NCBI GenBank assembly: GCA_023417655.1
Contig: JAEZFD010000015.1
Coordinates: 1-64,000 of the forward strand
Length of the DNA stretch: 64,000 nt
Origin: Planctomycetota bacterium
Lineage (GTDB): Bacteria > Planctomycetota > Planctomycetia > Planctomycetales > Planctomycetaceae
Direction: 5' to 3'
Part shown: positions 1 to 8,377 of the stretch, piece by piece
Layout: the number at the start of each line of letters is the position of its first letter
Position numbering within the stretch: the first letter of the stretch is position 1
Program-made: the position numbers and the translations under genes
Notes under the pieces: generated by a model
The model's input: only the letters and a program-made list of their open reading frames with translations
What the model was told of the DNA's origin: nothing
The model's database searches: none

Positions 1-60
1 AAGGGCAGCGAAAAGGGCAGCGAAAAGGGCAGCGAAAAAGGGCAGCGAAAAAGGCACGGA
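1..60. repeat. 12-bp tandem repeat at window edge
   Basis: The unit aagggcagcgaa occurs at 1-12, 13-24 and 25-36, then as a 13-bp copy at 37-49 and a degenerate copy to 60. All three forward frames are open through it. Frame 2 reads an Arg/Ala/Lys-rich tail (RAAK repeats) ending at a TGA at 68-70, and frame 3 ends at 72-74. It may therefore be the C-terminal coding tail of a gene lying mostly outside the window, or a non-coding satellite. Confidence 0.85.
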
Positions 61-192
61 GGCGCATTGACTGATGATCGGGGTGGGCGGATGACTCGTC
101 TCTGCGCTCATGAACCGACTAGAATGTCAGGCCGCGTTCCGACAGTCGGCTTCGGGATCTGCACGCCCAGTCAATCCGAGAGAGTTCTTTCC

Positions 193-1170
193 ATGGAACA
201 GAAAATGCCAGAGATTCGGACTTCGAGAAGAGGCTTTCACCTGTTCCTTGCATCGCTGTTGATTGCAACGGCCTCGATGGCGACTGCGGCAGATCAAACG
301 CAGCCTGAAAAGAAAACTGTTCGACTGCTGACGATCGGGAACAGCTTCTCTCGGAATGCAACGAGGTATCTGCCACAGCTCACCGAAGCAGGGGGGCATC
401 AGCTGATTCACCATCCGATTGTTGTTGGTGGAGCCTCGATGCAACTGCACGCGGATAAAGCCGCTCAGCATGCAGCCGACCCAGACAGTCTGGACGGCAA
501 ATACAACGACAAGACGAGTCTGGTGCAGCGTCTGAAGCAGGAACCATGGGATGTGGTCACCATTCAGCAGGCGAGCCGTTTGAGCCCGCATGTTGAAAGT
601 TATCGCCCCTATGCGTCGCAACTGAAGGAGATCATTCAGGCGAACGCTCCGCAGGCTCAACTCTTCATTCACGAAACCTGGGCGTATCGGGACGATGATC
701 CTTGGTTCACAAAACCAGCGAAGGGATCAGGCAATCCGCTGACCCGTGACGAAATGCACCGGAAACTTCAGGCCGCCTACCGGACAATCGCGGCCGAACT
801 GGGGGCCGGTTTGATTCCTGTCGGCGATGCCTTTCAACTCGTGGCAGAAGATTCGAAATGGGGTTATCGCCCCGATCAGATGTTCCACTTCAAGGAGGCG
901 ATTCCACCTGCTCTCCCGGATCAGAAAAACTCCCTGCATGTGGGATGGCAGTGGAAAAAGGAGAACGACAAAGCGGTCCTGAAAATCGACGCTCATCATG
1001 CCAACGTCGCCGGGGAGTTTCTGGGAAGCTGCGTCTTCTACGAAGTTCTATTCGGCTGCGACGTTTCGAAGAATCCATTCTCGCCTCAAGGACTCGATCC
1101 TGAATTCGCCGCATTTCTCAAGCAGACGGCCCATCGGGCGGTCTCCGATCTGAAAACGGCGTCCAAATAG
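193..1170 (+). CDS. Secreted SGNH-like hydrolase, DUF4886-type
   Basis: A protein of about 325 residues with an N-terminal signal peptide (Arg pair at 12-13, hydrophobic stretch 15-32, Ala-rich cleavage region). The block LLTIGNSFS near residues 45-53 fits the nucleophile block of SGNH/GDSL hydrolases as seen in DUF4886 proteins. A C-terminal DAHHAN around residue 266 fits the Asp-x-x-His block. The likely role is ester or glycan-side-chain hydrolysis outside the cytoplasm; the substrate cannot be read. The frame is open upstream of 193, but the ATG at 193 (or 205) puts the signal peptide at the N-terminus, so I chose it. The next gene on this strand lies more than 300 bp away, so it is probably transcribed alone. 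Confidence 0.75.
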   Translation: MEQKMPEIRTSRRGFHLFLASLLIATASMATAADQTQPEKKTVRLLTIGNSFSRNATRYLPQLTEAGGHQLIHHPIVVGGASMQLHADKAAQHAADPDSLDGKYNDKTSLVQRLKQEPWDVVTIQQASRLSPHVESYRPYASQLKEIIQANAPQAQLFIHETWAYRDDDPWFTKPAKGSGNPLTRDEMHRKLQAAYRTIAAELGAGLIPVGDAFQLVAEDSKWGYRPDQMFHFKEAIPPALPDQKNSLHVGWQWKKENDKAVLKIDAHHANVAGEFLGSCVFYEVLFGCDVSKNPFSPQGLDPEFAAFLKQTAHRAVSDLKTASK

Positions 1171-1494
1171 TTTTCGTCAGGGCGGGGAAAAGGAACTTGG
1201 CAGGAGAGATTCCTCCTTCCGGCGCCGGACGACGAAGTGTCGCCTCAAAAAATCCGAAATTCCTTCTCACGGATAAAGAGAAAGCGGCGTATCCCCTTCA
1301 GAGCTGATTCACTCACAGCGAGGCAGCAATCCCCGAGTCGCTCCCGTGGAAGTGTCGCCAAAATAGCCTGAAGTGCATAGGATCAATGACAGGGCGGCCG
1401 TCCGGTCATCGGAAGTTCTGGGTCATCGGCCCCCGCTGTGAAGTCGAGCCTGTTGAACAACGGAATTGTTGAACACTCAGAATGGTCTGTAGAA
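1171..1494. other. Intergenic region, nothing recognised
   Basis: A 324-bp stretch between two plus-strand genes. I see no convincing ORF, no strong hairpin followed by a T-run and no clear promoter. It must hold the promoter of the small membrane protein that follows. Confidence 0.5.
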
Positions 1495-1899
1495 ATGTCT
1501 GACCGATTCGAAGTCCGCCCTGGTCGCTTCGCTGGCCCAATTCTTGCCAGCGGTCTGGTCCTTTTACTGGGCGGGATCGGAGTCCTGGCAACTGTCGTTG
1601 TCGGTGGGGGCAACCCTTACTTCGGACTCGGCGTCTTCGTCGGGGTTCTGGTCGGCATGCTGCTGCTGGGGTTGCTGCTGCGGTCCAAGCCGGTTGATAC
1701 CTTGGCATCCCGGTTTGGCTGGATGACCGTCCGCGACCCGAATGATCCGGGGGACTACATTGCCAAGGCAATGCGTATCAAGCGCCGCCACACCGGCACG
1801 AATCAGCCCCCCACCGTTGAGGATCTTCGCGAAGCTCGCGAGAGCCTGAACACCTGGGTTCCATCAGGGCCTCATTCAGCACGACCGAAGCAAAAGTAA
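1495..1899 (+). CDS. Small membrane protein of unknown function
   Basis: A 134-residue protein. Two adjacent hydrophobic segments (about residues 13-34 and 40-60) rich in Gly, Val and Leu predict a two-pass membrane anchor. A polar, charged C-terminal half follows (ERF-like WMTVRDPNDPGDYI, then a basic KRRH stretch and a short acidic helix) and is probably cytoplasmic. The frame stays open upstream to 1438, but MSDRFEVRPGRF at 1495 is the natural start because what precedes it looks like random translation. I recognise no family. The gene stands alone, convergent with the kinase gene on the other strand, whose end is 85 bp away. Confidence 0.6.
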   Translation: MSDRFEVRPGRFAGPILASGLVLLLGGIGVLATVVVGGGNPYFGLGVFVGVLVGMLLLGLLLRSKPVDTLASRFGWMTVRDPNDPGDYIAKAMRIKRRHTGTNQPPTVEDLREARESLNTWVPSGPHSARPKQK

Positions 1900-1984
1900 A
1901 CTGCTCTCCGCGGAGCAGCTTGCCGACGACAGCTGTTATCAAAGCAGCGGATTTCCCGGCGTATTCCAGCTTTTCACTGCTGGT

Positions 1985-3349
1985 TTACTGAACCGGATCA
2001 GCGTTTTCGTTTCCGGCGTCGGGTGCAGTATTGCTCTGCTGTTCTTCATCCACGTCCCGTTGCAAATACGGTGAAGCTGGTGCCATCACTGCATCCACTT
2101 CAAAGCTATAGCGATTGAGCAGATGCCGAACGGTCAGCGTCAGGAGAATGGCCAGCCCTCCCATGACCAGCAATCCCCATGGAATTGTCCGGTGCTGAAC
2201 CGGGTGCCCGTCCTTGTCGACTCCCATTCGTACCAGGGGAGCTCGGGGATCAAGGACCGGTTTTTTCACCGGGATTTCGACGCGAGTTTTCAGCTCCCGG
2301 CCCGCTGGGCGCTTCTGCTTGGCGACATTCAGAGATGGCTGAGTCGAACGCTGGGAGTTTTGATGCTGAACGGTGAAATCGGTTGAGGAGCCTCCCGCTG
2401 GAATGGTGACTACCTGAGATTCTCCGGAATCGGCGACGCCATCATCACCAAACATCGCCAAAAGATCTGGAGCCGAATCAGTTCGCTTCAACCCCGCACT
2501 TTCAAGGTCTGCCAGAAGCTCGGCCGGAGTTTGATATCGCTGAGCCTTGCTTTTCGCCATCAGTCGGTGCAGGACTGCGATCAGGGCCTCTGGAACCTTT
2601 GGATTCAGCAGTCGAGGGTCAGGCAAGGGCCCGGAAATGTGAGCGGCAATTTTGTTGGTGACACTTCCATTCGGATACGGGGGTGATCCGGTCAGAATGT
2701 GGTACCAGGTGCAGCCAAGCGAATAGAGATCACTGCGGATGTCTGCCGCCTTGCTGTTGCTGGCCTGTTCAGGCGCCATGTAGTCAACGGTGCCAACAGT
2801 CGTTCCATCCCGTGTGATCGTCGTATCGAGGGTGTCGTCAATGGAACGGGCCAAGCCCATATCGGTCAGTTTGACGGTGCCGTCACGGGAAATCATCAGG
2901 TTTGACGGTTTGATGTCGCGATGCACGATGTTCCGCTCATAAGCATGCTGCAACGCTTCGGCGGCCTGACGCATGATTTCGACGGAACGTTTGACGGGAA
3001 TCGGTCCACGACGATTGACCCATTCCAGCAGGTCGATTCCTTCGACATATTCCAGTGCAAGGAAGAGGAGGCCGTCTGCCTGACCCGCCTCGAAGACGCT
3101 GACGATATTCTTGTGCTGCAGCAGGGCAGCGGCCTGGCCTTCGGATTTGAACCGTCTGACAAGGATCGGGTTATTCGCGCGATCGCGTGGCAGAACTTTG
3201 AGGGCGACCGTCCGCTTCAGTTCTGAATCGGTGGCGAGGAACACGGTTCCCATTCCGCCTGAGCCGAGCTTACGAACGATTTCGTACTTGCCGATGCGCC
3301 GCAGTTCCCCTTTTTGTTCGTCGTTCGGCACACGAGGGGGAGACGACAT
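1985..3349 (-). CDS. Ser/Thr protein kinase with C-terminal membrane anchor
   Basis: A eukaryotic-type (Hanks) kinase. In the 454-residue form starting at the ATG at 3349 it shows the glycine loop GSGGMG (about 29-34), VALKV with the ATP lysine near 51, the catalytic loop HRDIKPSN (Asp near 145), a DMG variant of the DFG motif near 163, and the APEQ motif. A Ser/Gln-rich linker follows, then one hydrophobic segment around 388-410 and an acidic tail of about 43 residues, so the kinase domain faces the cytoplasm. A GTG at 3397 would add 16 residues; I prefer the ATG, which has a weak AAGAG upstream. No sensor domain follows the membrane segment, so the input signal is unclear. Confidence 0.93.
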   Translation of the reverse strand: MSSPPRVPNDEQKGELRRIGKYEIVRKLGSGGMGTVFLATDSELKRTVALKVLPRDRANNPILVRRFKSEGQAAALLQHKNIVSVFEAGQADGLLFLALEYVEGIDLLEWVNRRGPIPVKRSVEIMRQAAEALQHAYERNIVHRDIKPSNLMISRDGTVKLTDMGLARSIDDTLDTTITRDGTTVGTVDYMAPEQASNSKAADIRSDLYSLGCTWYHILTGSPPYPNGSVTNKIAAHISGPLPDPRLLNPKVPEALIAVLHRLMAKSKAQRYQTPAELLADLESAGLKRTDSAPDLLAMFGDDGVADSGESQVVTIPAGGSSTDFTVQHQNSQRSTQPSLNVAKQKRPAGRELKTRVEIPVKKPVLDPRAPLVRMGVDKDGHPVQHRTIPWGLLVMGGLAILLTLTVRHLLNRYSFEVDAVMAPASPYLQRDVDEEQQSNTAPDAGNENADPVQ

Positions 3350-3817
3350 TGCGGGGCTCTTGATTTCAGGCTCTTGCGAAGGAAACGGGGACGACACGAC
3401 GCGCCGTGTGAGACTTCCTCATTCGCGATGGCTGTCGCCTTGGGGTAGGACATGGGGAAGACGAATCGTCGTCTTCATCAGAAATGCCCTGACCAAATAC
3501 AGGAAAACTCAACCGATGGTCTTCGGGAGAACGATCTCCCCGAAAATGACGGGATGCGATTTGATTGATCCCGAGCAAGTTATTCAATCGGAGAAACGCA
3601 GCTCCGGAGTCGCAATGTCCGTTTGGACCTGATGGTCCACTCGAAGTCAGCAAAACTGCTCAGTATCATAGAAAGTGAAGGTCTGAAACGTCAAAGGGGA
3701 TCTCCAGTGGACTCGAAAATTCCCTGTGGAGCCCTGTGACGACAGGCAGGTTTTCCCGGTCGTCCGCATCATCAAGGGCGGGTGGGCTCGATTTCTGACG
3801 AGAAAGTAACCGCAGTC
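3350..3817. other. Divergent promoter region between kinase and M24 peptidase genes
   Basis: About 470 bp between two divergent genes. Short frames in it look like chance translations. Both promoters should lie here, but I could not assign -35/-10 boxes with confidence and saw no strong palindrome. Confidence 0.5.
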
Positions 3818-5011
3818 ATGAGTTTCGATCTTCCCCAAGTTCAGCAGTCACTTCGAGATTTCGAGCTGGATGGCTGGATTCTGTATGACTTTCGGGGCAG
3901 TAATCCGCTGGCTCGAACGGTTCTCCAGTCTGCGCGAGGAAAGATGGAATCGCGCCGGTGGGTCTATGCAATCCCAGCGGAAGGGGAACCACTGAAACTT
4001 GTTCATCGAATCGAACAGACCGCTCTCGATCAGGTCCCCGGAGAACGGACAGTCTATCTCAGCTGGCAGGAGTTCGAGGCCGCGCTGGCCGGCTTTTGTG
4101 AGGGGCGAAAGACGGTCGCGATGGAGTACTCCCCCATGGGGGGGAACCCCTATATCTCGCGGGTCGATGCCGGCACCGTTGAATTGATTCGGTCATTTGG
4201 GCCGAAAGTTGTTTCATCAGGAAACCTGATTCAACAATTCGAGGCTGTCTGGAGTGATGCACAATGGCAACAGCATCTGCGAGCCGCCGAGCATACGGAT
4301 CAGGCGTATTCTGTCGCCTGGAAACACATCGCCGATGGCATTCGTAATGGTAATTCCGTCACTGAAAAGAGTGTGGAGCAGGCCATTATGGATTACTTCG
4401 GTAAGAATAGACTGACCACTTATCATCCGCCCATTGTTGCCAGAAATGAACATAGCGCGAGCCCTCATTATCTGACCGGATCCGGGCAAGAGACTCGACT
4501 TCAGGAAGGTGATTTTGTTCTGATCGATTTGTGGGCCAAAGTGGATGAGCCCGGCAGTGTCTACAGCGATCTCACCCGTGTGGGGTACATTGGGGAAACT
4601 GTTCCCGAGCAATATCAGGAGATCTTTCGGATCGTCGCTGCTGCTCGGGATCGGGGGATTGAGGTCGTCAGAGAGGCCATGCAGACAGGGCGCAATCTCT
4701 CTGGGGCCGAAGTTGATGATGCCGTGCGGAAAGTGATCTCGGTTGCGGGATACGCGCACGCCTTCAGTCATCGGACCGGGCATAACATTGGTCAGGAGGT
4801 CCACGGAAACGGCGCTCACATCGACAATCTCGAAACACGCGAAGACCGCCTTCTGCTGCCGGGAACCTGTTTTTCAATTGAACCCGGCATCTATCTGCAG
4901 GACTTCGGAATCCGGCTGGAAACGGATGTCTACATCGATCTCGATCGGCAAGTGCACGTCACCGGAGGTCCCTTGCAGGAAGAGGTTCTGCCTGTATTGC
5001 GGGACTTCTGA
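3818..5011 (+). CDS. M24-family metallopeptidase (Xaa-Pro aminopeptidase-like)
   Basis: A 397-residue protein with the creatinase/aminopeptidase layout: an N-terminal non-catalytic domain of about 170 residues and a C-terminal pita-bread catalytic domain. The five metal ligands of M24 enzymes are all visible: Asp in VLIDLWAK, Asp in YSDLTRVG, His in TGHNIGQ, Glu in FSIEPGIY and Glu in IRLETDVYI. It should remove N-terminal residues ahead of proline, or cleave a related imido bond, in the cytoplasm; no signal peptide is seen. A GTG at 3782 is an alternative start, but the ATG at 3818 gives the usual N-terminus. Confidence 0.9.
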   Translation: MSFDLPQVQQSLRDFELDGWILYDFRGSNPLARTVLQSARGKMESRRWVYAIPAEGEPLKLVHRIEQTALDQVPGERTVYLSWQEFEAALAGFCEGRKTVAMEYSPMGGNPYISRVDAGTVELIRSFGPKVVSSGNLIQQFEAVWSDAQWQQHLRAAEHTDQAYSVAWKHIADGIRNGNSVTEKSVEQAIMDYFGKNRLTTYHPPIVARNEHSASPHYLTGSGQETRLQEGDFVLIDLWAKVDEPGSVYSDLTRVGYIGETVPEQYQEIFRIVAAARDRGIEVVREAMQTGRNLSGAEVDDAVRKVISVAGYAHAFSHRTGHNIGQEVHGNGAHIDNLETREDRLLLPGTCFSIEPGIYLQDFGIRLETDVYIDLDRQVHVTGGPLQEEVLPVLRDF

Positions 5012-5085
5012 TACAAGCATCGTGACACGGGCGAACCATTCGGTTTTTGGGGTATCGAACGGAATCCAGTCCCGGCGTCACATTC

Positions 5086-5091
5086 AGGAGG
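5086..5091 (+). promoter_or_regulatory. Perfect Shine-Dalgarno AGGAGG
   Basis: AGGAGG lies 8 nt ahead of the ATG at 5100. Few genes in this window have such a complete site, and it is the main reason to believe the 51-codon ORF behind it. Confidence 0.6.
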
Positions 5092-5099
5092 AGAGTCAA

Positions 5100-5255
5100 A
5101 TGGGAAGAAGCGGTTCTCAATCCGCAAGGCGACCTGCAACTGTCTTCTCGCACCTGCAGAAGAAGCTCAAGCAGGGAAAGATGCCCCCAAATGCCGCATC
5201 ACGTCCGCTCAAAGGCCAGCAAAAAACGCCGAAGACTGGACAGAAGGGGCCATGA
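5100..5255 (+). CDS. Small basic protein, 51 residues, unknown
   Basis: A short ORF in the gap after the M24 peptidase, with a full AGGAGG ribosome site at ideal spacing. The product is rich in Lys, Arg, Gln, Pro and Ser and strongly basic. A short helix-like core (VFSHLQKKLKQGKMPP) is followed by a Lys/Gln/Pro tail ending QKGP. There are no Cys residues and no hydrophobic stretch, so it is neither a membrane peptide nor a zinc ribbon. Such composition suits a nucleic-acid- or ribosome-associated peptide, which is only a guess. It may be cotranscribed with the peptidase gene 88 bp upstream. The reading rests on the start signals alone. Confidence 0.45.
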   Translation: MGRSGSQSARRPATVFSHLQKKLKQGKMPPNAASRPLKGQQKTPKTGQKGP

Positions 5256-5415
5256 TTCGGTACTTCTCGCCGTTGATTAGCCTGCGTAACCGTTGCAACC
5301 GGACTTCATACAAGTGTGATGATCGGTGTATTCCGAACGTCCGATAGCAATAGAAAGACGGTACCTCGGAGGGTGCCGGTAACGGGACGCCTGTCTCCAG
5401 GATGGATACCACACG

Positions 5416-6408
5416 ATGCTCCGCTACGTTGATTACATCCGCTTTGTGCTCCTGACAAGCCCTGTTTTACTGGCACCTCTGGCTGCTGAGGCACAGGTGG
5501 TCCCCGGGACCGGGACGCTAATTTCTCAGGATAAGTTTGAAGATCCAAAATTCGTCTATAACCCGAATCTGCCAAAAAGCAGCCGGGAAGAGGATGGGCA
5601 AGTTCGCTATCCGCTTGGCGAAAGCAATAACGGGATGTGGTTCGAAAGTCCCAAACGCGGGGCTCCCGACTCGGTGAAGTGGGTCGAAGCTCCTCTTGGG
5701 GCGCTCCCCGGCAGCACCGGCTGTCTGTATATGCGGTCACGCGACACCGGCGTCCCCGGCGCTCCTGGTTACAACTTCCGTAAAGAAGGTGTGCATCAGG
5801 CTCAGGACGACTTCATCATGAAGGGGCGTCCGGTCTCCGTCGCCAATTCACCGAGCTGCGTCGTTCGGGTCTATCTGCCAGCATGGGAACACTGGGAACA
5901 GCGAAATGGTGTTTCGTTCGGTCTTCGGGCCGGGATGCAGGGACCAATGGAGAAGCAGCGGGAAGTTCGCCGTCTCTTTGGTCGCCGCAGTGAAACAGTG
6001 ACGGAAACCGAACCGTATTACCCCGGCTTCTTCATTCAGTTCGTCCCGGGGAACGATCCAAGCAACACGACCAAGGCTCCTTACGCCAAGATTCTGCTGC
6101 GGGCAGACGAGCGTGGACATGAAATGCCTGGTCCAACCATCACCGAACCGGGTTGGTGGACTCTGGGGATGTCAGTCACTCCTGACTCACGAGTTCACTA
6201 CTACGCTCACGCAGGCGTCCATGATCTGACACAGAAAGACCACATCCGGTCCTCACTGCCATACTCAATCCGCGGAACATCGTTCAACACGATCTTCTTC
6301 AACGTCTGCTCAGCGGATGACGGCAAATCGTGGTCAACTCCGTGGATCATCGACGATCCCAGCATCTATGCCGGGACCGGCAACTTCGCTCAGCAAGCGA
6401 ATCGGTAA
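5416..6408 (+). CDS. Secreted protein of unknown function
   Basis: A 330-residue protein with a signal peptide (hydrophobic core about 9-23, cleavage likely after AAEAQ near residue 27). The mature part is rich in aromatic residues, Gly and Pro and looks like a beta-sandwich (for example WWTLGMSVTPDSRVHYYAHAG). A central basic stretch, RRLFGRRSE, sits between strands. The overall feel is of a lectin-like or concanavalin-like extracellular fold, but I recognise no motif or active site. It is followed by a hairpin terminator at 6440-6474, so its transcript ends before trpS. Confidence 0.7.
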   Translation: MLRYVDYIRFVLLTSPVLLAPLAAEAQVVPGTGTLISQDKFEDPKFVYNPNLPKSSREEDGQVRYPLGESNNGMWFESPKRGAPDSVKWVEAPLGALPGSTGCLYMRSRDTGVPGAPGYNFRKEGVHQAQDDFIMKGRPVSVANSPSCVVRVYLPAWEHWEQRNGVSFGLRAGMQGPMEKQREVRRLFGRRSETVTETEPYYPGFFIQFVPGNDPSNTTKAPYAKILLRADERGHEMPGPTITEPGWWTLGMSVTPDSRVHYYAHAGVHDLTQKDHIRSSLPYSIRGTSFNTIFFNVCSADDGKSWSTPWIIDDPSIYAGTGNFAQQANR

Positions 6409-6439
6409 CCCAACGAGTTCTGTCATTTGAGTGAACTTG

Positions 6440-6474
6440 ATGCGTCTGGCAGGATCTCATCCGGCCAGACGCGT
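6440..6474 (+). terminator. Hairpin terminator after the 5.4-kb secreted-protein gene
   Basis: An 11-bp stem with one G-U pair (6440-6450 with 6464-6474), a 13-nt loop and a T-rich tail (ttctgttt). It starts 31 bp after the stop codon. Confidence 0.75.
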
Positions 6475-6687
6475 TTCTGTTTCAGGTGAGTGAGTAATCG
6501 GGATTCCCTGAGTTACCTTGGAAACACAACTTGGGAAGTGCCTCGACTTTGTCGAGACGCCAGTCATGGTTTACGATGCGACCACGGCAGGCAGGCCTGA
6601 GATCCCCTGATCTGCGAAAGTATGGCCGCCAGTGAGCGATCGACCATTCAGTCAGATCTTAAAAAAGTCAGTGGAAAGAGCTGTCTC

Positions 6688-7671
6688 ATGCGAGTGTTGT
6701 CCGGAATCCAGCCAACAGGTCGATTCCATCTCGGGAATTATTTCGGAGCAATCCGTCAGTACATCGCCCTGCAATCGCATGAGCAGGCGTTCTATTTCAT
6801 TGCTGACCTGCACGCATTGACGACGGTCCGCAATCCTGCGGACCTGCAGCAGTACACAAAAGATGCCGCACTGGATCTGCTCGCGCTGGGACTGAAGCCA
6901 GATCAGGCGACACTCTTTCGGCAGTCAGATGTGCCCGAAGTCACTGAACTGACCTGGCTACTGATGACTGTCACCCAGATGAGCCTGCTTGAGAAGTGCC
7001 ATGCTTATAAAGACAAGCTCGCGCGGGGGCTGGCTGCTGATGCTGGACTCTTCACGTACCCCGTACTGATGGCCGCCGATATTCTGGCTTACGATAGTCA
7101 GCTCGTTCCTGTGGGACAGGATCAGATTCAACATCTGGAAGTCACCCGGGATCTGGCCCAGCGGTTCAATCACATCTATCAGACAGAGGTCTTCGTATTG
7201 CCGGAAGCTCATGTGATGTCTGAGACCGCGAAGGTTCCCGGAAGCGACGGTGAGAAGATGTCCAAGAGCTATGGGAATACCATTGAGATCTTCGAACCGG
7301 AAAAGAAGCTCCGCAAGAAGTTCATGGCGATCAAGACCGATTCAACGCCAGTCGAAGAACCAAAAAATCCTGACACCGATTCGGTCTATCAACTGTATCG
7401 GTTGTTCGCGAATGCCGAGGAGCAGGATGCTCTGGCGGTGCGTTACCGCGCCGGCGGAATGGGGTACGGGGAGGCCAAGCAAACCCTGTTTGAAAAAGCT
7501 CTGAGCTATTTCTCGGAGGCACGCGAACGACGCGCTTATCTCGAAGCTCATCCCGACGAGGTGGAAGACATTCTGAAAGCTGGCGCGATGAAAGCCCGGA
7601 GTAAGGCCCGCGAAGTTCTGCAGCGGGCTCGGGCTGCGTGCGGTCTATCAGCTGTGCCGATTTCGCAGTAA
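6688..7671 (+). CDS. trpS: Tryptophan--tRNA ligase
   Basis: A class I aminoacyl-tRNA synthetase of 327 residues, the normal bacterial size, charging tRNA-Trp in the cytoplasm. The N-terminus MRVLSGIQPTGRFHLGN carries the HIGH-type motif (HLGN near residue 14), and the KMSKS loop is intact as GEKMSKSYGN near residues 188-197. The sequence DILAYDSQLVPVGQDQ is the typical Trp/ATP pocket. The frame is open upstream to 6622, but the ATG at 6688, preceded by GGAAAG, gives the canonical N-terminus. Its ordinary KMSKS contrasts with the altered one in cysS in this window. Confidence 0.97.
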   Translation: MRVLSGIQPTGRFHLGNYFGAIRQYIALQSHEQAFYFIADLHALTTVRNPADLQQYTKDAALDLLALGLKPDQATLFRQSDVPEVTELTWLLMTVTQMSLLEKCHAYKDKLARGLAADAGLFTYPVLMAADILAYDSQLVPVGQDQIQHLEVTRDLAQRFNHIYQTEVFVLPEAHVMSETAKVPGSDGEKMSKSYGNTIEIFEPEKKLRKKFMAIKTDSTPVEEPKNPDTDSVYQLYRLFANAEEQDALAVRYRAGGMGYGEAKQTLFEKALSYFSEARERRAYLEAHPDEVEDILKAGAMKARSKAREVLQRARAACGLSAVPISQ

Positions 7672-7817
7672 CGAAGCTGCTGCGAAATGGCCGTCGGATG
7701 CTCCAACCCGAAATGATTGTCGACGATGATCATTGGACAGTAATTGTCACACAGCTCGTCGAGAAACATTCGACCATTTTGATGGGATCAGAACATCTGC
7801 GAACAGGGGGCTTTCAC

Positions 7818-7847
7818 TTGTTGAAGGCTCCATGTTGTATATACAAT
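7818..7847 (+). promoter_or_regulatory. Candidate promoter of the MarR-FabF pair
   Basis: TTGTTG at 7818-7823 and TACAAT at 7842-7847 are separated by 18 bp and resemble a housekeeping promoter. The predicted start point falls at or near the ATG at 7854, which would leave the mRNA leaderless or make a start further in more likely. Confidence 0.4.
7835..7846. promoter_or_regulatory. Palindromic operator TTGTATATACAA, probable MarR site
   Basis: A perfect 12-bp palindrome that overlaps the candidate -10 box and ends 7 bp before the first possible MarR start codon. MarR-family dimers typically bind short AT-rich palindromes with TTG...CAA ends over their own promoters, so autorepression is the simple reading. 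Confidence 0.65.
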
Positions 7848-7853
7848 GACAGC

Positions 7854-8312
7854 ATGAGAAGCCCTGTGTCGTCACCTGAACCCCTGCTGATGTTTGAAGA
7901 GTGCATCGGCGCGCGGGTTCGGATTCTGAACAGGGCGGTCACCGCGATTTATGATCGAAAGCTCCGGCCGCTCGGATTGCGAGTTGGGCAGATGAACCTG
8001 CTGGTCGTAATCGCGACCCGGGGCCCACTTTCCGCGGTCCAGCTTTCGCATCAGCTCTGCATTGAAAAATCGACCGTGAGCCGGGATCTGACTCGTCTCA
8101 TCGAGCAAGGTTGGATCAAGTCGGAACCGGGATCGGGGCGAACTCAAATGCTCTCGATCACACCGGCAGGGCAGAAGCTGATTGAGTCATCGCGGGACGA
8201 ATGGACTGCCGCACAGGCGGAAGTTGAGGCCCTGCTCGGAAAAAAACTGGTCATGGAACTTTTGAAGGCCGTTGACGGTCAGCGTCTGTCAGCGGCCATG
8301 AACGCGGAATAA
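7854..8312 (+). CDS. MarR-family transcriptional regulator
   Basis: A 152-residue protein with the MarR layout: an N-terminal dimerisation helix (ECIGARVRILNRAVTAIYDR), a winged helix-turn-helix with recognition region (LSAVQLSHQLCIEKSTVSRD), then LTRLIEQGWIKSEPG and a wing ending LSITPAGQKL, followed by a C-terminal dimerisation helix. It should bind DNA as a dimer and let go when a small ligand binds. The frame is open from 7638, but earlier codons are random-looking. Starts at 7854 or 7890 both fit; a palindrome covers the promoter just upstream. It is 65 bp ahead of the ketosynthase gene and probably cotranscribed with it. A FabT-like role in lipid control is possible but not shown. Confidence 0.88.
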   Translation: MRSPVSSPEPLLMFEECIGARVRILNRAVTAIYDRKLRPLGLRVGQMNLLVVIATRGPLSAVQLSHQLCIEKSTVSRDLTRLIEQGWIKSEPGSGRTQMLSITPAGQKLIESSRDEWTAAQAEVEALLGKKLVMELLKAVDGQRLSAAMNAE

Positions 8313-8377
8313 CGAATGCGGCTCCTTTGAGAGACTGCGTTCCCTTCCGCATTGAGAACTGAAAAAGGACTTTCGAG

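Noticed and set aside
1..60. CRISPR-like array at the window edge
   Set aside because: The units abut without spacers and are only 12 bp long, so this is a simple tandem repeat.
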